11,994 nt of DNA from Kiritimatiellia bacterium (GTDB lineage: Bacteria > Verrucomicrobiota > Kiritimatiellia > RFP12 > UBA1067): positions 1 to 11,994 of the forward strand of contig JAGBFY010000630.1 in assembly GCA_017936245.1 (NCBI GenBank). Direction: 5' to 3'. Under the pieces are notes generated by a model. It was not told the DNA's origin. It saw only the letters and a program-made list of their open reading frames with translations, and ran no database searches. Of the stretch, positions 1 through 6,488 are shown piece by piece; within the stretch, counting starts at the first letter, position 1, and every line of letters starts with the position of its first letter. Position numbers and translations under genes: made by a program.

Positions 1-299
1 CGTCCGCCACGACCACCGCCGAAACCGCCACGGCCACCGCCACGACGATCGTCCTGCGGCTTGGGCTGTGACTGGTTGACGCGAATCGGACGACCGTCCA
101 TTTCGGATCCGTTCAGCGCGGCGATTGCCGCTTCGGCCTGCTCGGCGTTCGGCATTTCAACAAAGCCAAAGCCCTTGGAACGACCGGTCATGCGATCGGT
201 CACCACGCGAGCGGAGGTAACTTCGCCATACGCCGCAAAAGCGGCTTTGAGTCCGTCATCGGTAGTGGCGTATGCCAGGTTACCACAGTAGATATCCAT
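1..299 (-). CDS. RRM-type glycine-rich RNA-binding protein (C-terminus cut by the window edge)
   Basis: Single-stranded RNA-binding protein of the small bacterial RRM family, cytoplasmic, often linked to cold or stress responses. The frame opens with ATG at 299 and has no stop before base 1, so only about 99 residues are visible. They show one complete RRM: RNP2-like IYCGNL at residues 3-8, RNP1-like KGFGFVEM at about 42-49, and the alpha2 segment AEQAEAAIAALNG. After residue about 85 the protein becomes Gly/Arg-rich (repeated RGG and GGG), typical of the disordered tail of these proteins. An AAGGA Shine-Dalgarno lies 10 nt upstream of the ATG. The gene stands alone behind a terminator and its own promoter, so it is probably monocistronic at its 5' side. 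RRM assignment is firm; the exact RNA targets are unknown. Confidence 0.93.
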   Translation of the reverse strand, partial: MDIYCGNLAYATTDDGLKAAFAAYGEVTSARVVTDRMTGRSKGFGFVEMPNAEQAEAAIAALNGSEMDGRPIRVNQSQPKPQDDRRGGGRGGFGGGRGG

Positions 300-370
300 C
301 TTGATTTAATCCTTGTTTTTCTTATGCTAGCAACACTCGGCACTCGCCTAATGCGGCTTACAAATCAAGT

Positions 371-399
371 AGTATACTATTCGCCATGTTTCGCGTCAA
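371..399 (-). promoter_or_regulatory. sigma70 promoter of the RRM gene
   Basis: Reading the minus strand, TTGACG (394-399) and TATACT (371-376) are separated by exactly 17 nt, close to the sigma70 consensus. Transcription should start near base 364, giving a leader of about 65 nt before the ATG at 299. The leader carries a short tandem CGAGTG-type repeat and the AAGGA ribosome site. Confidence 0.85.
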
Positions 400-418
400 G
401 CAACTTTTCCATATATGC

Positions 419-448
419 AAAACGCACACGAAGCGTTCTTCGTGTGCG
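419..448 (-). terminator. Rho-independent terminator after the ROK-like kinase gene
   Basis: A perfect 11-bp stem (423-433 with 438-448) closes on a 4-nt loop. On the minus strand it is followed at once by TTTTGC (422 downward). It lies 50 bp past the kinase stop codon and just upstream of the RRM promoter, separating the two transcription units. The plus-strand tract after the stem is weaker (CCTTGCTTTT), so activity is mainly expected for minus-strand transcripts. Confidence 0.9.
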
Positions 449-498
449 CCTTGCTTTTCATATTGCATCCGCAATCAACTGCGGACGATATGCTCGAC

Positions 499-1902
499 TT
501 ACTTCTTCACTACCGGAATCTGGGCGGCAGCCACAGACTGACCGAGGCGACGGGCCTTCTCGTCGGGCATGAACACGTCGACCTCTTCCGCGATCTCAGG
601 CGCGATCGCCTCAAGCCCCATCTTGGCGGTCTCGAGAATGATGTCGCCGCCGAGGCCGGAAGTGACGCGACCAAGGATCATGAGGTTCTGGAAGTCGTAG
701 AACTCACGGTACCAGCACACGGCGTTGGCGAGATAGCGGCCGATCATGAGATAGACCTTGAGAGCCCTTGTGTCGTGCTTCTCCATCGCCTCCTGAACGA
801 CCTTGAGGCGTTCGGGCAGCTTCATGGACTTCGGGAACTTGAAGCCGTACTTGCACGCGAGATGGTTGACCGCCTGCTGCGAGAAGTACATCGCGCCGAC
901 GCCAGCATCACCGCTCCACTCGTCGCAGGCGGAATCAGGATTGAGATCGACAGGTGCGAACGCGAGCTCGGAGATGCGTCCGGTGAGCGCCCCCTTCGGA
1001 TTGATGTAGCCGACCGCCTCGGAGGAACCCATGGCGACACCGAGAATGCCGCTCTTCTTCATCGTGATCGCACCGGCGAGCGCCGTTACGTCACCATCGT
1101 TGTAGACCTCGAACGGAACCTGCCACTCCTCTTCGATGCGGGTGAAGAGGTTGCGGGCTTCATCCTTCTTCTTGGGGTTCTTTTCAAGGATGGCGCGGAG
1201 AAGCGACGCCGGACCGAGACGCTTGCCGACGAGAGTTCCGGCGGTGGAGCCGCCGATCGCGTCAACCTTGCCGCCGAGAGCCTGAGCCGCAGCTTCGAGT
1301 CCTTCGGAAAGCTTCGTGTAGTGATATTCAGGATCGGGCTGGTTGCGCGGATCCCACGGGAACTCCTTGGAGAACACGACCTTGCCGCTCTTGAGCGCGG
1401 AAATCTTGAAGTCGGATGCGCCGAGGTCGAAACCGATACGGTTGCCGTTGGTGTTGTTCTTGACGATCACCTCGCGCTCATTCGTGACGGGCATCTTCTT
1501 GTAGGGCACAATCACGACCTCGAACGGCTTGCCGTAGAGATCCTTGAAGAAGTTGTAGTCGAACTTGCGCGCACCCTTCGCGGTGTAGTCCTTTGCGATA
1601 GGCTGCACAATCCAGTCTGGACCGGCAAGATAGAGCTTCCAGCCGCCTGCCGCCCACAGCACGAACTTCACGCAGCGCTCGACGAGATGCACGACAAAGG
1701 GCTGTGCCGAAGACTGGATATTGCGGGGAAGATACACATCGTAGCGGTAGATGTGACCATCCTCACGCTCCCACGCAATCCCCACGACCTCAGGCTTCGC
1801 ACCTGCGTTCATACGCAGATAGTCAAGAGCCTCCGCCGGAGCATGAAAGCTGTCGTCAACAGCTCCGCAGCATTCGCATTTGCACTTCTTCTTTGTCGCC
1901 AT
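499..1902 (-). CDS. ROK-like ASKHA sugar kinase with a Cys-containing N-terminal extension
   Basis: A 467-residue protein. Residues about 155-467 form an ASKHA (hexokinase/actin fold) kinase: phosphate-1 loop GFDLGASDFK (157-166), catalytic-Asp motif YNDGDVTALAG (267-277), and phosphate-2 segment GVAMGSSEAVGYI (288-300). This fits a ROK-type sugar or amino-sugar kinase acting in the cytoplasm, but the usual ROK zinc motif (CxCGxxGC) is absent. Substrate and true kinase activity are therefore unproven. Residues 1-150 are additional to a normal ROK protein (about 300 residues) and start with a cysteine cluster (C7, C9, C11, C12) that could bind metal; I do not recognise this region. The ATG at 1902 has a good AGGAG site 6 nt upstream. 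The gene has its own promoter and a strong terminator, so it can be expressed alone. Confidence 0.75.
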   Translation of the reverse strand: MATKKKCKCECCGAVDDSFHAPAEALDYLRMNAGAKPEVVGIAWEREDGHIYRYDVYLPRNIQSSAQPFVVHLVERCVKFVLWAAGGWKLYLAGPDWIVQPIAKDYTAKGARKFDYNFFKDLYGKPFEVVIVPYKKMPVTNEREVIVKNNTNGNRIGFDLGASDFKISALKSGKVVFSKEFPWDPRNQPDPEYHYTKLSEGLEAAAQALGGKVDAIGGSTAGTLVGKRLGPASLLRAILEKNPKKKDEARNLFTRIEEEWQVPFEVYNDGDVTALAGAITMKKSGILGVAMGSSEAVGYINPKGALTGRISELAFAPVDLNPDSACDEWSGDAGVGAMYFSQQAVNHLACKYGFKFPKSMKLPERLKVVQEAMEKHDTRALKVYLMIGRYLANAVCWYREFYDFQNLMILGRVTSGLGGDIILETAKMGLEAIAPEIAEEVDVFMPDEKARRLGQSVAAAQIPVVKK

Positions 1903-1963
1903 GATATTCTCCTGTTGTTGTTTCTAATTGAATCTATGAAAATTTGAACCAAAGATGGTGCAT

Positions 1964-1992
1964 ATGATACACCAAACCATCTCCAATTTCAA
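1964..1992 (-). promoter_or_regulatory. sigma70 promoter of the ROK-like kinase gene
   Basis: On the minus strand TTGAAA (1987-1992) and TATCAT (1964-1969) are spaced by 17 nt. The expected start near 1957 gives a leader of about 55 nt before the ATG at 1902. The -35 box lies only 18 bp past the carboxypeptidase stop codon, and I see no terminator between them, so read-through from upstream is also possible. Confidence 0.75.
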
Positions 1993-2009
1993 CTCTCCCG
2001 CCCCGCAAA

Positions 2010-3062
2010 TTAAAGAGATGAAAGCGCGTCAACCATCAGGTTGCGGGCGTTGGAATCGCGCAACTGCGCAGACGCCGAACCAAGCACAATGACTATCGCC
2101 CTGCGCCCTTTCTTCTTTCCGGTAAGGACCACCGAACTGCCGCCTGCGTTGATGTAGCCCGTTTTGAGTCCGTCAACAGCCTCCGTCCCGTCGGGATTGA
2201 CGATCTTCCACTTATCCATTCGCATTACGTTGTTGTGGTTGATTATCATCTGTCCATCAGGCATCTTCCACGTCTTGCGTGAGGTGTACTTGAGCAGTTC
2301 CGGATGCTTCGTCAATATCTCGCGCGCAAGCTTCGCCTGATCGTAGCAGGTTGTAACATTGAACGATTTCCACGGATAGCGTTTTGCGGAATTCGGGGGA
2401 AGTCCGTTCGGATTGTAGTATACGGTCTTGTCCATTCCGAGAGACTTCGCCCGCGCATTCATCCTTGCCACGAACTTCTCCATGGTTCCGGCGGAATGTT
2501 CCGCAAGAGCGACGGCGGCATCATTTGCGCTCCTGATCATGAGCGCATAGAGAAGCGTATCGACGGACCAGGAGACCGGCTTCCTCGTCTTGAGATCCAT
2601 AAAACCTATTATGCTCGGCTCCATCCGCAACGCCATCGGTCCGGCCGGAACCATGGAATCCATCCTGTACCGTCCGGCCTTCACGTCCTCCAGAACAAGC
2701 AGCGCGGTCATGAGCTTGGTCACGCTGGCCGGACGCGCAATCGCCCCCGCTCCATCGGCGAACAGGACTCGCCCGGTCTTGGCATCGATTGCAAGCGCCC
2801 CGACATACGGATCCTTCCTGTATTGGCTTACTGCGGGAGCCGCCTTTGGCGCCGGCGCAGTCTTTTTGGCGGCAGCCCTCTTGGGCGCAGCGCGTCTTTG
2901 GACGGATCTTTTCGCAGCGCCCTTCTTCACGGCGGCGTCGGACATCTGCGGAGACAGCGCAACGGCAGCGCAAAGCAACGAAAGCACTGCAACCTTGAAG
3001 AATTGGTAGGGCGGCGTGTCCCTACGCCGCCGAAATGCGGTAAAAACACTTTCTCTATACAT
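2010..3062 (-). CDS. D-alanyl-D-alanine carboxypeptidase (peptidase S11, low-molecular-mass PBP)
   Basis: Trims the terminal D-Ala from peptidoglycan stem pentapeptides in the periplasm. All three S11 motifs are present in order: SVTK (Ser113/Lys116), SAN (178-180) and KTG (300-302), with the family segments VYYNPNGL and VDGLKTGY. A hydrophobic signal segment spans about residues 21-36, with a plausible cleavage after SDA. A Lys/Ala/Pro-rich linker (about 45-78) precedes the catalytic domain. The protein ends at residue 350, without the PBP5-type C-terminal beta domain and amphipathic anchor, so it resembles the minimal DacF/PBP7-like forms. The ATG at 3062 overlaps the upstream gene by 8 nt and has AAGGA 10 nt upstream, suggesting translational coupling. 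Residues 11-20 are encoded by a REP-like palindrome, giving an odd RRRRDTPPYQ stretch before the signal helix. Confidence 0.93.
   Translation of the reverse strand: MYRESVFTAFRRRRDTPPYQFFKVAVLSLLCAAVALSPQMSDAAVKKGAAKRSVQRRAAPKRAAAKKTAPAPKAAPAVSQYRKDPYVGALAIDAKTGRVLFADGAGAIARPASVTKLMTALLVLEDVKAGRYRMDSMVPAGPMALRMEPSIIGFMDLKTRKPVSWSVDTLLYALMIRSANDAAVALAEHSAGTMEKFVARMNARAKSLGMDKTVYYNPNGLPPNSAKRYPWKSFNVTTCYDQAKLAREILTKHPELLKYTSRKTWKMPDGQMIINHNNVMRMDKWKIVNPDGTEAVDGLKTGYINAGGSSVVLTGKKKGRRAIVIVLGSASAQLRDSNARNLMVDALSSL
3005..3031 (+). repeat. REP-like palindromic element (GTAG plus GC hairpin) inside the carboxypeptidase coding region
   Basis: On the plus strand a GTAG tetranucleotide (3006-3009) is followed by the stem GGCGGCG (3010-3016), an 8-nt loop TGTCCCTA, and CGCCGCC (3025-3031). 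In addition GTAGGG (3006-3011) is complementary to CCCTAC (3020-3025), partly in the loop, giving interlocked inverted repeats. A GTAG foot beside a GC-rich hairpin is the signature of REP sequences mobilised by RAYT (REP-associated tyrosine) transposases. No second copy and no transposase are visible in this window, so the repeat status is inferred from structure alone. Confidence 0.5.
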
Positions 3063-4008
3063 ATGAATGAAGTCCTTTGAAGAGTTTGGAGAAATTGACC
3101 CATGTCAGAGTCAGGATTATCATGACCGCACCAAAACGAAGCAGCCATCTTGAAGCGGTTTCATTCCTGCGGAAATGGAACCATGCGGCAAAAGTCAGCC
3201 ATGTTGCGAGAGACCACATCTCCTTTGGATCGTACTGCCACCAGTCCCCCCAGCATATCTTGCCCCACAAGGCGCCAAGCACAAGCGCAAGCGTCATGAG
3301 AAAGAATCCGAAAGGCACGAATCTTCTCCCGATCCCGAATGCCGCAAAGATCAATATCGCGTAGGATATTATGTAAGCCCCCACGTGCGGGACAAGAAGC
3401 GGACTTTGCAGAGCGGGAACGAGTTCCTTCACAAGAAGGACGCGTCCGGCGATGAAAAGCGGAAGCATCACGACAGCCGCCGCCACGGCAAATCTAGCGG
3501 CACCAACAATCATGCCGGCAACCGAACGCCTTGCCCCGGACTCCGCCGCCGCACCGCATCCCGACGCAAAACATCCCCTGCACATCAAGGCAGCACCACA
3601 AAGAAGAAAAATCCCCGCCAGCGCCGCCATCGGGAGAAACGGATCCCGGACAGCCTCTATCACCGTATATGATTCGTGCGCAGCATCATATGAACTCTGA
3701 TACAGCCACCAGCCATTCCACCGCAGGGGATGGTTCACGGAAATCTTTGCGTGCCGCACCTCGGGTCTGCCTCCAGAAGCAACATCCCCCATTCCTGATA
3801 TCACATGGACGTCGCTGATATACTGACGCGGCTTGCCGTCACTGTATTTGGGAACGTCGAACCCTTTGAGCACAAGCACTCCGCCATCAATCTCCGCGCT
3901 TTCACCCGGTTTGAGAGATGCCTGCATTCTGGGCGGCATGAACGCCGCCTTCAGCGCAAGTGCGCCAACGGCGAGCAGAAAACCAAGATGGAGAAAGTGT
4001 TTTGCCAT
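3055..4008 (-). CDS. Compact ResB-CcsA fusion, system II cytochrome c biogenesis protein
   Basis: Membrane protein expected to export haem and ligate it to apocytochrome c outside the cytoplasmic membrane. Residues 1-145 resemble the end of ResB/CcsB: an anchor helix (about 7-23), an extracytoplasmic segment containing ISVNHPLRWNGWWLYQSSYD (89-108), and a helix near 124-143. Residues about 165-317 resemble the CcsA core. They contain a haem-ligand candidate His208 in PHVGAYIISYA, the WWD-type haem motif WGDWWQYDPKEMWSLATW (253-270), and a second ligand candidate His314 in GLHSYV at the very C-terminus. At 317 residues it is far shorter than typical CcsBA fusions (often over 600), so it is a reduced version. 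The ATG at 4008 has no Shine-Dalgarno, and a TATAAT lies 8 nt upstream, so the message is probably leaderless. The stop overlaps the carboxypeptidase start. Confidence 0.85.
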   Translation of the reverse strand: MAKHFLHLGFLLAVGALALKAAFMPPRMQASLKPGESAEIDGGVLVLKGFDVPKYSDGKPRQYISDVHVISGMGDVASGGRPEVRHAKISVNHPLRWNGWWLYQSSYDAAHESYTVIEAVRDPFLPMAALAGIFLLCGAALMCRGCFASGCGAAAESGARRSVAGMIVGAARFAVAAAVVMLPLFIAGRVLLVKELVPALQSPLLVPHVGAYIISYAILIFAAFGIGRRFVPFGFFLMTLALVLGALWGKICWGDWWQYDPKEMWSLATWLTFAAWFHFRRNETASRWLLRFGAVMIILTLTWVNFSKLFKGLHSYV

Positions 4009-4016
4009 TGCCCGCG

Positions 4017-4025
4017 ATTATACCA
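4017..4025 (-). promoter_or_regulatory. Extended -10 promoter immediately before the ccsA-like ATG
   Basis: On the minus strand TGGTATAAT (4017-4025) is a perfect extended -10 element. Only 8 nt separate it from the ATG at 4008, so the predicted start falls at or within a few bases of the start codon. No convincing -35 is seen; that position falls within the last bases of rnpB. A T5 tract (4025-4029) between rnpB and the promoter may help end the RNase P transcript. Confidence 0.7.
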
Positions 4026-4032
4026 AAAAGAT

Positions 4033-4404
4033 CGGCGGTTCCGCACGGCGAATAAGCCAGATTCTGTTCACGCCTTGCGGCGCTCCGGTCATTCATCTAA
4101 GCGATCAACCCGAAACTTAACCTAGGGCACCTAAGCCCCAGGACCGGACGGGTCGCCCGTTCAGTTCCCTATTTGATCTTGCTCCGAGGAGGGTTTGCCC
4201 TGCGTGCGTCGTTTCAGCCGCACCGGTGGTCTCTTACACCGCCATTTCACCCTTACCCTTGCGGGCGGTCTGTTCTCTGTGGCACTTTCCATCACGCGGG
4301 ATTGCCCCACGTCTCCCGTCCTTGACGAACGGGTCCTCTACCCTGCGGAGTCCGGACTTTCCTCATCCTTGCGGATGCGACCGGTCACTCGCACGGAACC
4401 GCCG
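4033..4404 (-). ncRNA. rnpB: RNase P RNA, bacterial class A
   Basis: Catalytic RNA of ribonuclease P, which removes 5' leaders from pre-tRNAs. On the minus strand the conserved parts occur in order: GAGGAAAGTCCGGACTCC (CR-I, P4 5' strand), a CACAGAGAACAGACCGCC region, GGAGCAAGATCAAATAGGG, TAGATGAATGAC, and ACAGAATCTGGCTTAT (CR-V, P4 3' strand). The ends are set by a perfect 11-bp P1 helix formed by 4394-4404 and 4033-4043, giving a 372-nt RNA of normal length. The 5' end lies 4 bp after the stop codon of the zinc-ribbon gene. No sigma70 promoter is evident in the 50 bp upstream, so it is probably cut out of a longer transcript. A T5 tract follows the 3' end. Confidence 0.97.
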
Positions 4405-4408
4405 AAAA

Positions 4409-5110
4409 TCAAAGATCCCTGTAGAGCATGCGTCCGCAGTTCGTGCAGGCGACAAGCTCCATCTTGTGCTCAACCATCTGCTCCGTGGACGGCGGCACCT
4501 TGAGGTGGCAGCCCTCGCACACAGAATCGGCATTGAGCATAACCGCGACCGGCCAACGCTTCGTGCGGAGGCGCTCGTAGTAGAGAAGAGTGCGCGGATT
4601 GACAAGCTTGGCCTTCTCGGCGCGCTCAACTGCGAGCTGATCGAGCTCAGCTTTCACCTCGGCGATACGATCATCGATCTCCTTGCAGAAATCATCAACG
4701 CCGCCCGCTTCGCCGCTGGCCTTTTCTTCAGCCTCCTTGACGGCGCGCTCGAGACGGGGATACTCATCCATCATCGCATAGGCGCGAGCCTCGGCCTCAT
4801 CAGCTTCGTGCTCAAGGCCTTCAATGGCCATGGCAATCTGCTGATACTCCTTGTTGGAGGCTGCCGAAGACTGCTGAATCTTGAGATCGCGGATGCGCTC
4901 CTTCGCAGATGCGGCCTCCGCCTCGAAATCCTTCACACGCTGCTGCACGGCGCCCAGCTGATTCTTGGCGATATCGAGACTGGCGTTTACGCCCATCAAA
5001 CGTGCAGACTCCTGAGCCTTGCGCCGAGGAAGATCCTTTGCCTCGCGCTCAAGTTCACGAATGCGCCCATCGACATCCTGCAGGTCGATTACCGTCTGAA
5101 TAGGATTCAC
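4409..5110 (-). CDS. C4-type zinc-ribbon coiled-coil protein (zf-RING_7 family)
   Basis: A 233-residue cytoplasmic protein. Residues about 5-165 are a long charged helical coiled coil rich in Glu, Lys and Ala. The C-terminus holds a C4 zinc ribbon with C198/C201 (CEGC) and C222/C225 (CTNC), followed by GRMLY, as in the widespread zf-RING_7 family (chlamydial CT398/CdsZ is a relative). The molecular role of most members is unknown; nucleic-acid or protein binding is usually assumed. The open frame extends 7 codons further, to a TTG at 5131, but that stretch contains the AAGGAGG site. I therefore take the GTG at 5110, 5 nt behind that site, as the start. It is the first gene after a strong promoter and lies directly upstream of rnpB, so the two are probably co-transcribed. 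Confidence 0.88.
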   Translation of the reverse strand: MNPIQTVIDLQDVDGRIRELEREAKDLPRRKAQESARLMGVNASLDIAKNQLGAVQQRVKDFEAEAASAKERIRDLKIQQSSAASNKEYQQIAMAIEGLEHEADEAEARAYAMMDEYPRLERAVKEAEEKASGEAGGVDDFCKEIDDRIAEVKAELDQLAVERAEKAKLVNPRTLLYYERLRTKRWPVAVMLNADSVCEGCHLKVPPSTEQMVEHKMELVACTNCGRMLYRDL

Positions 5111-5146
5111 CTTTACCTCCTTGGTTCCCAAAAGAAAATTGGGTGT

Positions 5147-5175
5147 AGTATATCAATTTCCATTCGCCGATTCAA
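5147..5175 (-). promoter_or_regulatory. Strong sigma70 promoter for the zinc-ribbon gene and probably rnpB
   Basis: Minus strand TTGAAT (5170-5175), 17-nt spacer, TATACT (5147-5152), plus a TGA immediately before the -10 that makes it an extended -10. It starts 10 bp past the stop of the WalJ-like gene. The start near 5140 gives a leader of about 30 nt with an AAGGAGG site before the GTG at 5110. It is the best candidate to drive RNase P RNA synthesis. Confidence 0.85.
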
Positions 5176-5185
5176 GCAAACAATG

Positions 5186-5962
5186 TCAGAATTCGAAAAG
5201 ATCTCCAGGAGAATCCTGTTCAAGGACGGAAAGATCAACGTCTGTGTGGCCAAGCTCCTCAAACACATCGGCGAACGCCCTCCTCGCCAGCGATGGAGAA
5301 TTGCATTCGGACGATATGTGTCCGAGCAGAAGCGTCTTCAGGCACAGAGGATTGGTCTCGCGCACGAGCATCGCCGCATCCTCATTCGAAAGATGGCCGG
5401 TGCGACCGCGGATGCGCTGCTTGAGCGATATCGGACGGTCGCTCTGCTCAAGCAGAATAGGATCGTGATTGGCTTCAAGCACCGCGCACGTTGCACGGGA
5501 GAACGCCATGCGAACGTTTGCTGTCACAACCCCCATATCCGTACCGACGAAAAGCGAACTGCCGTCCGCCTCGAAAAGATATCCTACGGGATCGGCGGCA
5601 TCGTGGGAGATGGAGAATGCCGTAACCGTGATGTCTCCAAGCTCGAACGGTTCGCCGTTCTCGAATAGCATCCATCCGTCATTGACACCGGTCTGACTGG
5701 CGATCGCGTCGGCGGTATCGCCGTTCGCCACAAGCGGAACATCCGGCAGACGTTTGTGGAATGTCGCAGCCCCCTTGCAGTGATCCGAATGGTCATGTGT
5801 GAAAAGGACGGCCGTGACATCCTCTATATCAACCCCGCAATCCGCAAGCCGCTTCTTCTCCTCCTTGAATGAGAAGCCCAGATCGACAAGCAGGAGCGTA
5901 TCACCAGAACGGACGGCAATGGAATTGCCGCCCGATCCGCTTCCTAAAACACGCAGTCTCAA
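5186..5962 (-). CDS. WalJ/YycJ-type metallo-beta-lactamase-fold hydrolase (probable DNA exonuclease)
   Basis: Two-metal hydrolase of the YycJ/WalJ family; characterised relatives are DNA exonucleases implicated in repair. With the start used here (258 residues) it shows VLGSGSGGNS (5-14), the metal motif THDHSDH (55-61), a further ligand His in SISHDAADP (His120), GTDMG (Asp142), EANHD (163-167), GHLSNEDA (189-196) and GHISSECNSP (214-223), all family features. The open frame runs far upstream into purE, but that extension is Arg/Cys-rich and out of frame with purE, so it is not coding. I chose the TTG at 5962, which has AGAAGG 7 nt upstream and starts the protein directly before its first beta strand. 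It lies 20 bp after the purE stop, within the purDE transcription unit. The nuclease function is from family knowledge only. Confidence 0.87.
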   Translation of the reverse strand: MRLRVLGSGSGGNSIAVRSGDTLLLVDLGFSFKEEKKRLADCGVDIEDVTAVLFTHDHSDHCKGAATFHKRLPDVPLVANGDTADAIASQTGVNDGWMLFENGEPFELGDITVTAFSISHDAADPVGYLFEADGSSLFVGTDMGVVTANVRMAFSRATCAVLEANHDPILLEQSDRPISLKQRIRGRTGHLSNEDAAMLVRETNPLCLKTLLLGHISSECNSPSLARRAFADVFEELGHTDVDLSVLEQDSPGDLFEF

Positions 5963-5982
5963 AACTAAGCCTTCTCTTCCGA

Positions 5983-6486
5983 TCAGGCCTCGTGGATGCG
6001 GGCATTCGCCGCCGCGACCTTTTCGGCGATCTCCTTCTTGTGCGCACGGAACTTCTCGCGAAGCTCCGCATCCGCCGTGCCGAGAATCTGAACGGCGAGA
6101 AGTGCCGCATTCGTCGGACCGGCGCTGCCGCATGCAACGCATGCCACAGGCACGCCGGACGGCATCTGCACCGTCGCGTAGAGCGCGTCAAGTCCATTGA
6201 GCGCACCGCCCGCAACAGGGATTCCGATCACAGGAAGAACCGTGCCAGCCGCCAGAACGCCGCCAAGATGCGCCGCGCCGCCGGCAGCGGCGATGATGAC
6301 CTTCAGTCCGCGCCCTTCCGCGCTTCTGGAGTATTCAATCGCCATTTCGGGCGTACGGTGGGCGCTGATGACGCGCGATTCGTACGGAACGCCGAACTTG
6401 TCGAGCGTCTCGCAGGCCTTCTTCACCAGAGGCCAGTCCGAGTCGCTGCCCATCACAATGCCAACCAACGGTTTGTCTGAATCCAT
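5983..6486 (-). CDS. purE: N5-carboxyaminoimidazole ribonucleotide mutase (class I PurE)
   Basis: Converts N5-CAIR to CAIR in de novo purine synthesis, in the cytoplasm. The 167-residue protein has the class I signatures MGSDSDWP (about 12-19), ISAHRTPE (about 41-48) and AAAGGAAHLGG (about 71-81), and VIGIPVAGGALNGLDALYATVQMP further on. Class I enzymes normally depend on PurK for N5-CAIR; purK is not in this window, so it should be encoded elsewhere. The frame can be extended two codons to a TTG at 6492, but the AAGGA site lies 7 nt before the ATG at 6486, which I take as start. The purD stop codon ends 2 bp upstream, and the purE Shine-Dalgarno lies inside purD, so the two are translated as a pair. 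Confidence 0.96.
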   Translation of the reverse strand: MDSDKPLVGIVMGSDSDWPLVKKACETLDKFGVPYESRVISAHRTPEMAIEYSRSAEGRGLKVIIAAAGGAAHLGGVLAAGTVLPVIGIPVAGGALNGLDALYATVQMPSGVPVACVACGSAGPTNAALLAVQILGTADAELREKFRAHKKEIAEKVAAANARIHEA

Positions 6487-6488
6487 GA

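Noticed and set aside
1..60. The GGC/CGT-rich bases at the left edge as a tandem DNA repeat.
   Set aside because: They are in frame with the RRM protein and encode its Gly/Arg tail; the periodicity reflects RGG-type peptide composition.
300..369. CTTGATTT and AAATCAAG (minus strand, 362-369 and 300-307) as a hairpin hiding the RRM start, like a cold-shock leader switch.
   Set aside because: With the -10 at 371-376 transcription should begin near 364, so most of the first arm would not be in the RNA.
415..1947. A 510-codon open frame on the plus strand opposite the ROK-like kinase gene.
   Set aside because: It lies antisense to a gene with clear kinase motifs, promoter and terminator. Its translation has no recognisable domain and reads as the complement of the real codons.
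2840..2930. The Lys/Ala/Pro-rich stretch of the carboxypeptidase as a histone H1-like DNA-binding domain.
   Set aside because: It lies between a signal helix and a periplasmic catalytic domain, so a flexible wall-facing linker is the simpler reading.
4405..4450. A dedicated rnpB promoter at the end of the zinc-ribbon gene.
   Set aside because: The best -10 candidates (ATCTTT, GATCTT) are poor and no -35 is found at 16-18 nt.
4226..5668. A 480-codon plus-strand open frame crossing rnpB, the zinc-ribbon gene and the WalJ-like gene.
   Set aside because: It runs antisense through an RNA gene and two conserved proteins and shows no family motif; GC-rich codon use makes such shadows common here.
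5963..6142. A 60-residue N-terminal extension of the WalJ-like protein.
   Set aside because: It overlaps purE in another frame, is rich in Arg, Cys and Ser with no domain, and the TTG at 5962 has its own ribosome site and fits the family start.
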